From an uncultured Holophaga sp. (GTDB taxonomy: Bacteria > Acidobacteriota > Holophagae > Holophagales > Holophagaceae): 64,000 nucleotides of DNA. The translations under genes were made by a program, and so were the position numbers. The DNA is taken from positions 2,814,783-2,878,782 of the forward strand of contig NZ_OY781925.1 of assembly GCF_963677305.1 (NCBI RefSeq). The letters run 5' to 3'. This document shows, piece after piece, positions 44,501 through 51,808 of the stretch. How positions within the stretch are numbered: position 1 is the stretch's first letter; the number at the start of each line of letters is the position of its first letter. The notes under the pieces are model-generated. The model did no database searches. It was not told the origin of the DNA and was given only the letters and a program-made list of their open reading frames with translations.

Positions 44501-45078
44501 GTCTTCGAGCCATCCTCCGTGGTGGCGGTGATGGTCGCGGTGCCACTGGCCACCGGGGTCAGCACCCCACCGGATACCGTGACCACGCGGGTATCACTGG
44601 AAGTCCAGGTCACCACCTTGTCGGAGGCATTGGAAGGCGAAACCGTGGCGGTCAGAGTGGAGGTCCCACCACCCAGAGCGAGGCTCAGGGTGCTCTGATC
44701 CAGGCTCACGCCCGTGACAGGCACGGTGACGGTGACGACACAGGTGGCGGTCTTGGCCCCATCGGCCGTGGTGGCGGTCAGGGTAGCGATACCGGCCCCC
44801 ACCGGGGTCACCACCCCGCTCGAAACCGTGGCGACCGCTGTATTGGAGCTGGTCCAGGTGATGGCCTTGTTGGTGGCGTCACTGGGCGCCACCGTGGCGG
44901 TGAGGGTCACCGTGCCGCCCCCGACCCTGAGGGCAAGGGTGCTCTGGTCCAGAGTCACGCCCGTGACCGCCACGGTGGAGGCTGTGGTGGAGCCTGTGGA
45001 CTTGTGTCCCCCGCATGCGAGGGGTCCCACAAGCAGGGTGATGGAAAGAGAGGCCGTCGCGGCCTGCTGAAGTTTCAT
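41521..45078 (-). CDS. Lipoprotein: six Ig-like (Big_2) domains around a phytase-like domain
   Basis: A 1185-residue surface protein. The start MKLQQAATASLSITLLVGPLACGG is a lipoprotein signal with lipobox LACG. Three Big_2 repeats of ~81 residues follow (~36-280; each TGVTLDQSTLALR ... TWTSSNTAVATVSSGVVTPV). Residues ~285-745 form an esterase-like phytase-type beta-propeller (ALPDRGPNATAY, DEYGPYVYQFDRHTG, NKGMEGLAITPDGTTLVGLMQ). Three more Big_2 repeats (~745-990) and four ~45-residue blades with DGTxFYG (~1010-1185) end it. The role is probably extracellular hydrolysis of a phosphorylated or esterified substrate, an inference. The ATG at 45078 has GAGGGGGCGAC before it. Confidence 0.85.
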   Translation of the reverse strand: MKLQQAATASLSITLLVGPLACGGHKSTGSTTASTVAVTGVTLDQSTLALRVGGGTVTLTATVAPSDATNKAITWTSSNTAVATVSSGVVTPVGAGIATLTATTADGAKTATCVVTVTVPVTGVSLDQSTLSLALGGGTSTLTATVSPSNASDKVVTWTSSDTRVVTVSGGVLTPVASGTATITATTEDGSKTASCGVTVYVPVSSVTLDQSTLSLRAGLAVGTLTAAVLPTDATYPSLTWASSDTSVATVSGGVVTPLSAGTATITATSADGLGTASCALTVAAAAGPQLIAIGTLDGATDLSGLTGTLENGNSEAILGGMGSGLAWAGGYTFLALPDRGPNATAYDATVDNTTSYIPRFHTLKMELASNTSGSSLPYTLSVTLADTKLLSSPTELAYSSSSVQALTDVQDLNTTDGVYYFVGRSDCFASSGDSGATAHARLDPESIRVANDGQSVFISDEYGPYVYQFDRHTGQRLASFSLPSGFDVATLSAVGQNEIDGNTSGRVANKGMEGLAITPDGTTLVGLMQSPLIQDGGDGGRCNRIVTIDIATGTTHQYVYDNYLSDKSKAYNSSEILAVNDHVFLIDERDGKGLGDGSSAVVKRLYKVDISDATELPSDASGQATLLTYAVSKTLFLDLESVLSDAGIADTAIPAKIEGAAFGPDITVNGINKHTLWIANDNDFIRDTAGPNRIYVFAVSDADLGSSTYVAQDVTEDSSTSTAVAGITLSPTTLALTTGGSDGVLTPVVLPSFASNKALSWTSSNSAAATVTGGLVTPVAAGSSIITATTLDGSYQATCTVTVTAPTVSVTGVSLDQSSLNLAAGGSDQTLSATVSPSSASNSTVTWSSSDTSVATVTNGVVHAVAAGTATITVTTADGGYQATCAVMVTASTVNVTGVSLDKSALTLSGLHTLTATLSPSTASDSSVTWSSSDTSVATVTNGVVTAVGQGTADITVTTTDGNHTAKCALTIAPFYAFASDGSTWAKYGTAGAWISEATETDVIPALVVTQDGNTFYGALSGTNNGYLYRKTGAAGTWAPLLSSTASGTMKALAFDGTNFYGFTNTGKYNTTTLSGSWAASNLGGTSGLALVSAVFDGSTFYGFTSTGALYTNTPANVTTANTWAVASSNAAAENLVSVTWDGTTFYGATAAGHLYSKTGSTGSWVSFDTTDTASSTLVSMTCQ
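42160..42930 (-). repeat. DNA repeats encoding Big_2 domains 4-6
   Basis: Three ~245-base units with shared segments such as the codons for SLDQSSLNL and SWSSSDTSVATV. Identity is high enough to risk recombination or misassembly. Confidence 0.7.
44225..44985 (-). repeat. DNA repeats encoding Big_2 domains 1-3
   Basis: Three ~245-base units that repeat codons for GVTLDQSTLAL and TSSNTAVATVSSG. They are similar to, but distinct from, the second set at 42160-42930. Confidence 0.7.
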
Positions 45079-45229
45079 GTCGCCCCCGAGGGAGGGAAGA
45101 CCCTCCCCCCTGGAAGCGCCCGCCCGGTCCATAGTTGTTGAATGGACTTTAGGCAGGGACCATGAAGCACCCGCTTCGCACAGGTGACATCTTCATGACG
45201 ACAGTTCAGCGGTGAAGGGAACTTTTCCC

Positions 45230-46057
45230 TCAGCGCCCCAGCAGCCGGATCGCCGAGATGTAGTCCTCCTCACCCCAGCCCTCGGCCTGGGCCTTCTCAA
45301 GCTGCGACTTGGCGGATTCCAGCAGGGGATAGGCCACCGTGGCCGCGCCTGCAGCCAGGCGGGTGTCCTTGGCCATGTGCTTCACGGAGAACTGGGGCGA
45401 AAAGTCACCCTCTCTCAGCTTGGGCTCCTTGAGGTCAATCAGGGGGGAGTGTCCCATGTTGCGCCCCAGAACCTGGAAGAAGAGGTCATCGGAGATCCCG
45501 GCCCGCCGGGCGAAGTCCAGGCTCTCGCAGAAGCCCTGCATCTGGATGGCCAGGTTGAGGTTCATGGCCAGCTTGATGGTGGCCGCCTGACGCACGGTAC
45601 CCGCCCGGAGCCTCACTTCCGAGAGGCAGGCCAGGACAGGCTCGACCGCATCCAGATCCGCGGTCTCACCGCCCAGGAAGAAGACCGTCTTGCCTGAGAG
45701 GGCAGCGGGCTTGCTTCCGGTGAAGGGCGCCTCCACATGCACTGCACCGGTCGCCCGGACGCGGGCGGCGAAGCGCTCGCTGCTGTCGGGGTCGATGGTG
45801 CTGGACTGGATCAGGGTCTTCCCGGGCCCCAGGGCGGGCAGCACCTGCTCCAGCACGGCCTCCACCGCCGCCGGATCGGCGACCACGATCTGGAGGACTT
45901 CACTGGCCCGGGCCAGTTCCAGGGCCGAGGCCCTCCAGCCCGGAGCCTCGGGACGCGGCGAGCGGTTCCAGGTGCCCGCCAGGCAGCCAGCCGCTGCATA
46001 GCGCTGAGCCCAGGCGCTGCCGATGATCCCCAGTCCGAAGATGCCGATATTTTTCAT
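45230..46057 (-). CDS. NAD(P)-dependent beta-hydroxyacid dehydrogenase-like protein
   Basis: A 275-residue 6-phosphogluconate/3-hydroxyisobutyrate dehydrogenase family member. The Rossmann start is NIGIFGLGIIGSAWAQRY; ASALELARASEVLQIVVADP is the NAD-binding half; VEAPFTGSKPAAL is the substrate-binding element with the family's GS..; the catalytic-lysine region is TIKLAMNLNLAIQMQGFCES, with K in place and N four residues later. Succinic-semialdehyde or glyoxylate reductase activity is possible, but substrate is undetermined. Its start abuts the tcdA stop with no gap, so both are cotranscribed. Confidence 0.88.
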   Translation of the reverse strand: MKNIGIFGLGIIGSAWAQRYAAAGCLAGTWNRSPRPEAPGWRASALELARASEVLQIVVADPAAVEAVLEQVLPALGPGKTLIQSSTIDPDSSERFAARVRATGAVHVEAPFTGSKPAALSGKTVFFLGGETADLDAVEPVLACLSEVRLRAGTVRQAATIKLAMNLNLAIQMQGFCESLDFARRAGISDDLFFQVLGRNMGHSPLIDLKEPKLREGDFSPQFSVKHMAKDTRLAAGAATVAYPLLESAKSQLEKAQAEGWGEEDYISAIRLLGR

Positions 46058-46825
46058 TTATTTACCCTTTATCATATCCTTGATCACCTCGCCGGCCATG
46101 ATCATGCCGACCACCGCAGGCACAAAGGAGACACTGCCAGGGGTCTGGCGCCTCGAGGTGATGGGGGCTTCGCCCTTCTTGGGGCACTGGCAGTCCGGAG
46201 GGCAGTCGCCGTCCTCCCCCTTGTCGGGAACCAGGGCCTCTTCCTGGGAATAGACCACCTTGAGGTGCCGGATACCCCGCTTGCGGAGTTCCTTGCGCAT
46301 CACCTTGGCCAGAGGGCAGTTGAGGGTCTTGGCGAGGTCGGTGACCTCGAAGGCCGTGGGATCGAGCTTGTTGCCCGCCCCCATGGCACTGATGATGGGG
46401 ATCTCGCGGCGCTTAGCCTCCTGGATCAGATCCAGCTTGCCGGTGACGGTATCGATGCAGTCCAGGATGTAGTCCAGGCCCTCGGGGATCATGGACTCCG
46501 CCTTCCCGGGGTTGTAGAAGTCGCATAGCGTGTCGATCCGGGCTGTGGGATCGATCTCCAGCATGCGGGCCTTCATGGCCTCCACCTTGTACTGCCCCAG
46601 GGTAGCCTGGGTGGCATGGAGCTGCCGGTTGAGGTTGGTCAGGCAGATGCAGTCGTGGTCCACCAGGAGGAAGTGGCCCACCCCGCCCCGCACCAGGGCC
46701 TCGGCAGCATGGCTCCCCACACCCCCCACGCCGAAGATGGCCACCCGGCTGCCCCGGAGCCTCTCCAGCGCCTGCGCCCCCAGCAGCCGTTCCGTCCTTG
46801 AGCGCGCATGGAGCATGACCTTCAC
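46058..46825 (-). CDS. tcdA: tRNA threonylcarbamoyladenosine dehydratase TcdA
   Basis: E1-like enzyme that cyclises t6A37 in tRNA to ct6A with ATP. The 255-residue protein has RTERLLGAQALERLRGSRV at the start, ATP-binding GVGGVGSHAAEALVRGGVG, DHDCICLTNLNRQLHA, and the CxxC-like PPDCQCPKK. Length is typical. The conserved C-terminal FVPAVVGMIMAGEVIKDM is present. A cysteine-desulfurase partner (csdA/csdE) is not adjacent. Confidence 0.92.
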   Translation of the reverse strand: MKVMLHARSRTERLLGAQALERLRGSRVAIFGVGGVGSHAAEALVRGGVGHFLLVDHDCICLTNLNRQLHATQATLGQYKVEAMKARMLEIDPTARIDTLCDFYNPGKAESMIPEGLDYILDCIDTVTGKLDLIQEAKRREIPIISAMGAGNKLDPTAFEVTDLAKTLNCPLAKVMRKELRKRGIRHLKVVYSQEEALVPDKGEDGDCPPDCQCPKKGEAPITSRRQTPGSVSFVPAVVGMIMAGEVIKDMIKGK

Positions 46826-46873
46826 CTTCCGGGTTCCAGTCTAGCAGGCACCTCCGGGTTCCCCGGGCAGGGT

Positions 46874-47443
46874 TCAGACCTGCCCGGTGGCGGCGATGTC
46901 GATGCCGTGCAGCAGCTCCGCGATCACCTCCCGGAGCAGGGGGTCAGCGGCGTAGCGCGCGGCCACCCGCTGACGGGCCCCCGCGCCGTCTCCCGCGGCC
47001 TTGCCCCTGGCGATGAGCTCCCGGCAGCTGTCCGGCATGGGCCCCCAGTGGCCGCACTCCACCCAGGAGGCGTTCAGGAAGATGAACTTGGGGATGGCCT
47101 CTCCTCCGTTGGTGAGAAAGCGGGCGAAGACCCCGGGCCACTGCTCCCGGGTGATGAAGCGGACCTCCAGGTCCGGCCCTGCCATCTCAAGGGCGCGGAG
47201 GGCGGGCACGTGGCGCACCACATCCCCGCACCAGTCCTCGGCGATGGCCAGCACCCGGACCGGACGGTCAAGGTGCTGCATGAAGCCCTGCACCCGGGGC
47301 TCCAGGGAGAGGGCCTGCAGCCCCGCGGTGATCTGTGCGGCCTTGTCAGGGAACTCTGCGGAGCCTATCCAGTCCGGGAAAGACTTGCCGGACCTGAAGA
47401 CGGTCTCCCAGTCAATGAGGGGAAGGATGGGGGGTCTGGGCAT
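46874..47443 (-). CDS. Thioredoxin-fold protein with one active-site cysteine
   Basis: A 189-residue cytoplasmic thioredoxin-like protein of the Thioredoxin_9 type. The core is RVLAIAEDWCGDVVRHVPAL; where thioredoxins have WCGPC, this has WCGDV, so only the first cysteine is kept. A cis-proline-type AIPKFIFLN follows near residue 118. It could act as a monothiol reductant or a peroxidase helper; no partner is adjacent. It lies 48 bases from tcdA on the same strand. There is a second cysteine pair later (ECGHW; DSCREL). Confidence 0.78.
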   Translation of the reverse strand: MPRPPILPLIDWETVFRSGKSFPDWIGSAEFPDKAAQITAGLQALSLEPRVQGFMQHLDRPVRVLAIAEDWCGDVVRHVPALRALEMAGPDLEVRFITREQWPGVFARFLTNGGEAIPKFIFLNASWVECGHWGPMPDSCRELIARGKAAGDGAGARQRVAARYAADPLLREVIAELLHGIDIAATGQV

Positions 47444-47490
47444 GGTTACTCCTGACTACCCCTTGGATCCCCCCAGGCGCCCCTCCATGA

Positions 47491-47516
47491 CATGTTTTCA
47501 TGAATAAAAATCATTT
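47491..47516. promoter_or_regulatory. Candidate metal-regulator (Fur/Zur-like) box
   Basis: CATGTTTTCATGAATAAAAATCATTT contains ATGA and TCAT arms (47500-47503 and 47511-47514) in an AT-rich stretch 50-70 bases upstream of the TonB-receptor start. It resembles, but does not match well, Fur- or Zur-type operators. Control by metal is supported mainly by the ZIP gene in the operon. Confidence 0.3.
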
Positions 47517-47562
47517 CCATTAACACCCGCACAGATGAAAATAGATTCCATCTGGAGGCATC

Positions 47563-49938
47563 ATGTCTGCTCATCGGTTCGGATCCCGGATCATCCTTCC
47601 CCTCCTCGTCGTCGGCGCCGCCCATGCGGCCGGCACCAGCCTCACAGGGACCGTGAGCGGTCCCGGGGGGACGGCCTTGAACGGAGCCCGGGTGGTCCTG
47701 AAGAATCCGCTGACAGGCCTGGTCATGAGCGCCAGTACGGATGTCAGGGGACACTTCAGCCTCGTGAACATCCCCGCCAACACCTACCACCTGGAGGTCT
47801 TCGCCACGGGCATGCAGGTCCTCCACCGGGATCTGGAGCTCCGCAGCCCCCTGGAGCTCCCCCTCGTCCTGAGTGCCGCCTCCGCGGAGGTGGTGGTGGA
47901 GGAGAAGCTTGATCTGGTGGAGGACCACCCCAGCAGCCACCTGGACATCGGCCGGGAGGCCATCGACCACAACCTGGCCCCGGTCCAGAGCCGAGCCATG
48001 GAGTCCATCCTCCTCGCCACCCCCGGCTTCATCGCCGATGAGAACGGGCGCTTCCACTTCCGGGGCAGCCACGGCCAAGCCACCTATGTCATCGATGGAG
48101 TGCCCGTCTCCGACCAGCTCCACGCCACCTTCTCCAACAGCCTGGACCCCTCCCAGGTCGAGAGCATGGAAGTCATCACCGGAGGCGTGAGCGCCGAGTA
48201 TGGAGGCAAGCCCGTGGCGGTGATCAACATGACCACCCGCTCCGGCCTCAACGCCCCCAACGGATTCTCCGGCGATGCCTACCTCAACGCAGGCAGCTAC
48301 GGCAGTCGTGAGGCGGGGGGTTCGGTCCAGGGAAGTGCTGGGGCCTTCGGCTACTTCGTGTCGGGAGCCGCCAGCGAGAGCAACCGCTTCCTGGATCCCG
48401 TCAACTTCGAGAATCTCCACAACCAGGGCAGCACGGGTCGCCTCTTCTCCCGCTTTGACTGGATCCTCTCGGCCCAGGACAGCCTCAGGGTCTCCCTGAG
48501 CGGTGGGCGCACTCTCCGGGATGTGCCCAACCTGGCCTCCCAGGAGGCAGCCGGGATGAACCAGCGCATGGAGACGGGAGACCGCAACCTGAGCCTGGGC
48601 TGGGACCACGCCTTCAGCGACGCCCTCAGCCTGGAGAGCAACCTCTACTACCGGGTCTCGACCTCTGTGCTGGACCCGACCGCTCAGCTCCAGAGCGGCT
48701 TCAGCGAAGGGGGAGCGGACACCCCCGTGTGGGCCTGGCAGGACCGCAGCCTCGGCAGCTGGGGAGCCACCACGGCCATCACCCGGCGCTTCAGCGGCGG
48801 CAGCACCCTCAAGGCAGGCCTGCAGTACCAGGCCAGCCCCATCCACGAGCGCTTCCGCTTCGCCATCACGGACCAGGACCTGGTCACCGACAGCAGCGAT
48901 CCCCTCTATGCTTACTCAGCAGCGGGGGGCGGAAACATCTTCGCCTTTGATGAGCGCATCAAGCCGACCCTGGCCTCGGCCTTCGTGCAGGATGACCTCC
49001 ACCTGGGGGCCTGGCTCCTGGCCATGGGCCTCCGCTATGACCGCTACACCCTCCGGGGCCAGAGCACGGGCCAGCTCCAGCCCCGTCTGGGCACCTCCTA
49101 CCAGCTCAGCACCGGGACCGTGCTCCGGGCCTCCTATGACCGTCTGATGGTGACTCGGGAGAACGAGAACCTGGCCCTCTCCACCTCCCAGAAGGCCTGG
49201 GACCTGGGCCCCTATGCCGGCACCTCGGTCCCGGCCCTGAAGCCCGAGATCCAGGACAGCTACACCCTCGGTGCCGAACAGCAGTTGGGCAAGGTGGCCC
49301 GGATCATGGTCGAATACTGGGCCAAGGACTCCCGCAACCCCGGGGACAACTCCCAGTTCTTCAACACCGGCGTCCTCTTCCCCATCAGTGCCGCCCGTGG
49401 CTTCTTCCGGGGCTGGAACACCCGGCTGGATCTGGTCCCCATCCACGGATTCTCAGGCTACGTGAGCCTGGGACACACCCGGGCGGTCTTCGAAGGCCCC
49501 GTCACCGGGGGACTGCAGTTGGAGGCCGCGGAGGTGGGCGCCGGAGAGAAGTTCCTGATCGACCATGACGAGAAGCTCTCGGGACAGATGGGCCTGCGCT
49601 TCGAACAGAAGGGCTTCGCCGTCCAGGTCCAGGGTCGCTATGACTCCGGCCTGGTGGCCGGTGACCCCTCAGAAGCCACCGGCAATCCCGACCTGGCCTT
49701 CGGCACCACCTATGTCCACCAGGACTCCGAGGGGACCTGGCGCGTCAAACCCCACACCATCTGGGATCTGGGCACCAGCCAGACCCTGGCCCTGCAGGGG
49801 GGACGCAAGCTCACCCTTGGAGCCGACCTCCTGAACGTCCTGGACGAAAAGGGGCTCTACAACTTCCTCAGCGAGTTCGGAGGCACCCATGTGCTTCCCC
49901 CCCGCACCTGGAATCTGAAGGTCAAATATGCTTTCTGA
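47563..49938 (+). CDS. TonB-dependent outer-membrane receptor with carboxypeptidase-like N-domain
   Basis: A 791-residue outer-membrane importer. Residues 1-22 are a signal peptide (MSAHRFGSRIILPLLVVGA). Residues ~28-100 are a carboxypeptidase-regulatory-like domain (SGPGGTALNGARVVLKNP). The plug (~110-230) has ATPGFIADENGRFHFRGSH and TYVIDGVPVSDQ, and MEVITGGVSAEYGGKPVAVI is its end. The rest is a beta barrel ending in phenylalanine (NLKVKYAF). Overlap with the ZIP gene suggests the cargo is a metal, probably zinc. Confidence 0.9.
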   Translation: MSAHRFGSRIILPLLVVGAAHAAGTSLTGTVSGPGGTALNGARVVLKNPLTGLVMSASTDVRGHFSLVNIPANTYHLEVFATGMQVLHRDLELRSPLELPLVLSAASAEVVVEEKLDLVEDHPSSHLDIGREAIDHNLAPVQSRAMESILLATPGFIADENGRFHFRGSHGQATYVIDGVPVSDQLHATFSNSLDPSQVESMEVITGGVSAEYGGKPVAVINMTTRSGLNAPNGFSGDAYLNAGSYGSREAGGSVQGSAGAFGYFVSGAASESNRFLDPVNFENLHNQGSTGRLFSRFDWILSAQDSLRVSLSGGRTLRDVPNLASQEAAGMNQRMETGDRNLSLGWDHAFSDALSLESNLYYRVSTSVLDPTAQLQSGFSEGGADTPVWAWQDRSLGSWGATTAITRRFSGGSTLKAGLQYQASPIHERFRFAITDQDLVTDSSDPLYAYSAAGGGNIFAFDERIKPTLASAFVQDDLHLGAWLLAMGLRYDRYTLRGQSTGQLQPRLGTSYQLSTGTVLRASYDRLMVTRENENLALSTSQKAWDLGPYAGTSVPALKPEIQDSYTLGAEQQLGKVARIMVEYWAKDSRNPGDNSQFFNTGVLFPISAARGFFRGWNTRLDLVPIHGFSGYVSLGHTRAVFEGPVTGGLQLEAAEVGAGEKFLIDHDEKLSGQMGLRFEQKGFAVQVQGRYDSGLVAGDPSEATGNPDLAFGTTYVHQDSEGTWRVKPHTIWDLGTSQTLALQGGRKLTLGADLLNVLDEKGLYNFLSEFGGTHVLPPRTWNLKVKYAF

Positions 49939-50689
49939 GCTTCTCCACTCCCCCTGGGCGGCAGCCCTCGGTGCCAGCCTGGCCACGGGACTCGGGGGGG
50001 TCCTGGTGGCGGGCCTGTCCCTCCGGCTCCCGGACCGGCTCCTGAAGAAGGCCCTGCCCCTCTCCCTCAGCTTCGCCACCGGCGCCCTCCTGGGCGCGGT
50101 CTTCCTCGACCTCCTGCCCGAGCTCACGGAGGCCCTGCCCCACCACCGGGGCTTTCTGGCCGTCCTCGTCGGCATCCTGCTCCTGCACCTGGTGGAACGG
50201 ACCTGGATGGGCCACCAAGACAGCTCACATGCCGGAAGCATCCAGCCCGGCACCCGAGCCATCGTCATGCTGGGGGACGGCCTCCACAACTTGGTGGACG
50301 GTCTGGCCCTCGCAGCGGCCTTCAGCACCTCCCCGGCCGCCGGACTCGCGGTCACCGTGGCCATCTTCGTCCACGAAGTCCCCCACGAGCTGGCGAACTT
50401 CGCCCTGCTCCTGGAATCGGGCCTGTCCCGCCGCCAGGCGCTATGCCTCAATGCCCTCTTCAGCCTGCCCTCGCTCATCGGCGCGGCCGGTGGCATGGTG
50501 GCCCTGGGCCACTTCGAGCACCTGGCCCCCTATGCCCTCGCCCTGAGCGCCGCCAGCTTCCTCTACATCACCCTGGCGGACCTGATCCCGGGGCATCGGA
50601 AGCCGGTGAGCCACCGCCGCTTCGCCGCCCAGATCCTGCTCATCCTCCTGGGGGTGCTGCTGGTCGGTGGCGTGGGACACCCCGCCTGA
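49928..50689 (+). CDS. ZIP-family divalent metal transporter
   Basis: A 253-residue inner-membrane ZIP protein with eight helices. The binuclear metal site is visible in LGDGLHNLVDGLALAAAF (helix 4) and IFVHEVPHELANFALLL (helix 5). A short periplasmic loop with MGHQDSSHAG lies between helices 3 and 4. Its ATG overlaps the receptor's last 11 bases, so expression is coupled, giving an outer plus inner membrane uptake pair. The likely substrate is Zn2+; Fe or Mn is possible. Confidence 0.9.
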   Translation: MLSELLHSPWAAALGASLATGLGGVLVAGLSLRLPDRLLKKALPLSLSFATGALLGAVFLDLLPELTEALPHHRGFLAVLVGILLLHLVERTWMGHQDSSHAGSIQPGTRAIVMLGDGLHNLVDGLALAAAFSTSPAAGLAVTVAIFVHEVPHELANFALLLESGLSRRQALCLNALFSLPSLIGAAGGMVALGHFEHLAPYALALSAASFLYITLADLIPGHRKPVSHRRFAAQILLILLGVLLVGGVGHPA

Positions 50690-50699
50690 GCCTTCGGCC

Positions 50700-51698
50700 T
50701 CAGCGCCCCAGCACCCGGGGAATCCGACCGGCCTGCATCAGCAGGTCGGCCAGCACCAGGGCAGTCATGGCCTCCAGGACCACCGGGACGCGCAGGGCGA
50801 TGCAGGCATCGTGGCGCCCCCCCACGGAGAGATCCGTGAGCCCACCCGTCGTCATGTCCACGGTCCGCTGGACAGCATTGATGCTGGAGGTGGGCTTGAC
50901 CGAGACCCGGAAGACCAGCTCATTACCGTTGCTGATGCCGCCGTTGATGCCCCCGCAGTGATTGGTCCGGGTACGCCCGTCCACGGACTCGATGGCGTCG
51001 TTGAAGTCGCTGCCCCTGGAGCGGGCCGCGGCCCAGCCGTCCCCGAATTCCAGAGCCTTGGTGGCCGGGATGGCAAAGACCGCATGGGCGATGAGGGACT
51101 CGACGGAGTCGAAGAAGGGCTCCCCGAGCCCCGCGGGCAGGCCCTGGACCCGGCACTCGACCAGACCCCCGATGGAGTCCTCGGCGGCCATGGCCTCGGC
51201 GATGGCCGCCTCGATGTCCTGGCGTCCACCCACCTCTAGCAGGCGGGCCTCCACCCTGATGTCGCCCAGGAGCTTCTTGGCGATGACCCCCGCCGCCACC
51301 ACCCCGGTGGTGAGACGCCCGGAGAAGTGACCACTGCCCCGCATGTCCGCGAAGCCCCCGAACTTCTGAAGGGCCACCCAATCGGCGTGCCCGGGCCGGG
51401 GGACCCGCTTGAGGTGCTCGTAATCCCCGGACTTGGTGTTGCGGTTCTCCACCACGATGAGCATGGGCGCCCCGGTGGTGACCCCCTTCAGGATGCCGGT
51501 CTGGAGCAGGGGGCGGTCATCCTCCTGACGGGGCGTGGTGCCCGGGGCCTTGCCACCCCGGCGTCGCTCCATGTCCGCAAGGAAGTCGGCCTCCTGCAAC
51601 TGGAACCCCGCCGGAAGCCCGTCCAGAAGGACGCCCACGCAGGTCCCGTGGGACTCACCGAGGATGGAGATGCGGAGGTGGCGGCCAAAGGTGTTCAT
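50700..51698 (-). CDS. aroC: Chorismate synthase
   Basis: Final shikimate step: anti-1,4-elimination of phosphate from EPSP using reduced FMN. The 332-residue protein has FGRHLRISILGESHGTCVGV (signature 1), RRRGGKAPGTTPRQED, the signature GSGHFSGRLTTGVVAAGVI, NHCGGINGGISNG and DMTTGGLTDLSVGGRHD. The ATG at 51698 has AGGAGG seven bases upstream. It is separate from the aroA-aroB operon, lying beyond gdhA and the methyltransferase gene. Confidence 0.96.
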   Translation of the reverse strand: MNTFGRHLRISILGESHGTCVGVLLDGLPAGFQLQEADFLADMERRRGGKAPGTTPRQEDDRPLLQTGILKGVTTGAPMLIVVENRNTKSGDYEHLKRVPRPGHADWVALQKFGGFADMRGSGHFSGRLTTGVVAAGVIAKKLLGDIRVEARLLEVGGRQDIEAAIAEAMAAEDSIGGLVECRVQGLPAGLGEPFFDSVESLIAHAVFAIPATKALEFGDGWAAARSRGSDFNDAIESVDGRTRTNHCGGINGGISNGNELVFRVSVKPTSSINAVQRTVDMTTGGLTDLSVGGRHDACIALRVPVVLEAMTALVLADLLMQAGRIPRVLGR

Positions 51699-51752
51699 CA
51701 GTACTCCCTCCTGAAACGTACACCGAGGTGGCAGCTTTTCAAAACACAAGGC

Positions 51753-51778
51753 GAGACCCCGCCAAAGGGCGGGGTCTC
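51753..51778. terminator. Hairpin terminator downstream of the MtaA/UroD gene
   Basis: GAGACCCCGCC and GGCGGGGTCTC form an 11-base-pair stem with a four-base loop, 31 bases after the methyltransferase stop on the minus strand. The T content after it (GCCTTGTGTTTT) is moderate. It lies upstream of aroC. Confidence 0.65.
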
Positions 51779-51808
51779 CGGAGGGAATCGGCGAGGATCA
51801 GGAGGCTG

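Noticed and set aside
41521..45078. Repeats suggestive of a CRISPR or tandem repeat array
   Set aside because: The units are about 245 bases, lie within one reading frame and encode Big_2 domains; there are no short direct repeats with unique spacers.
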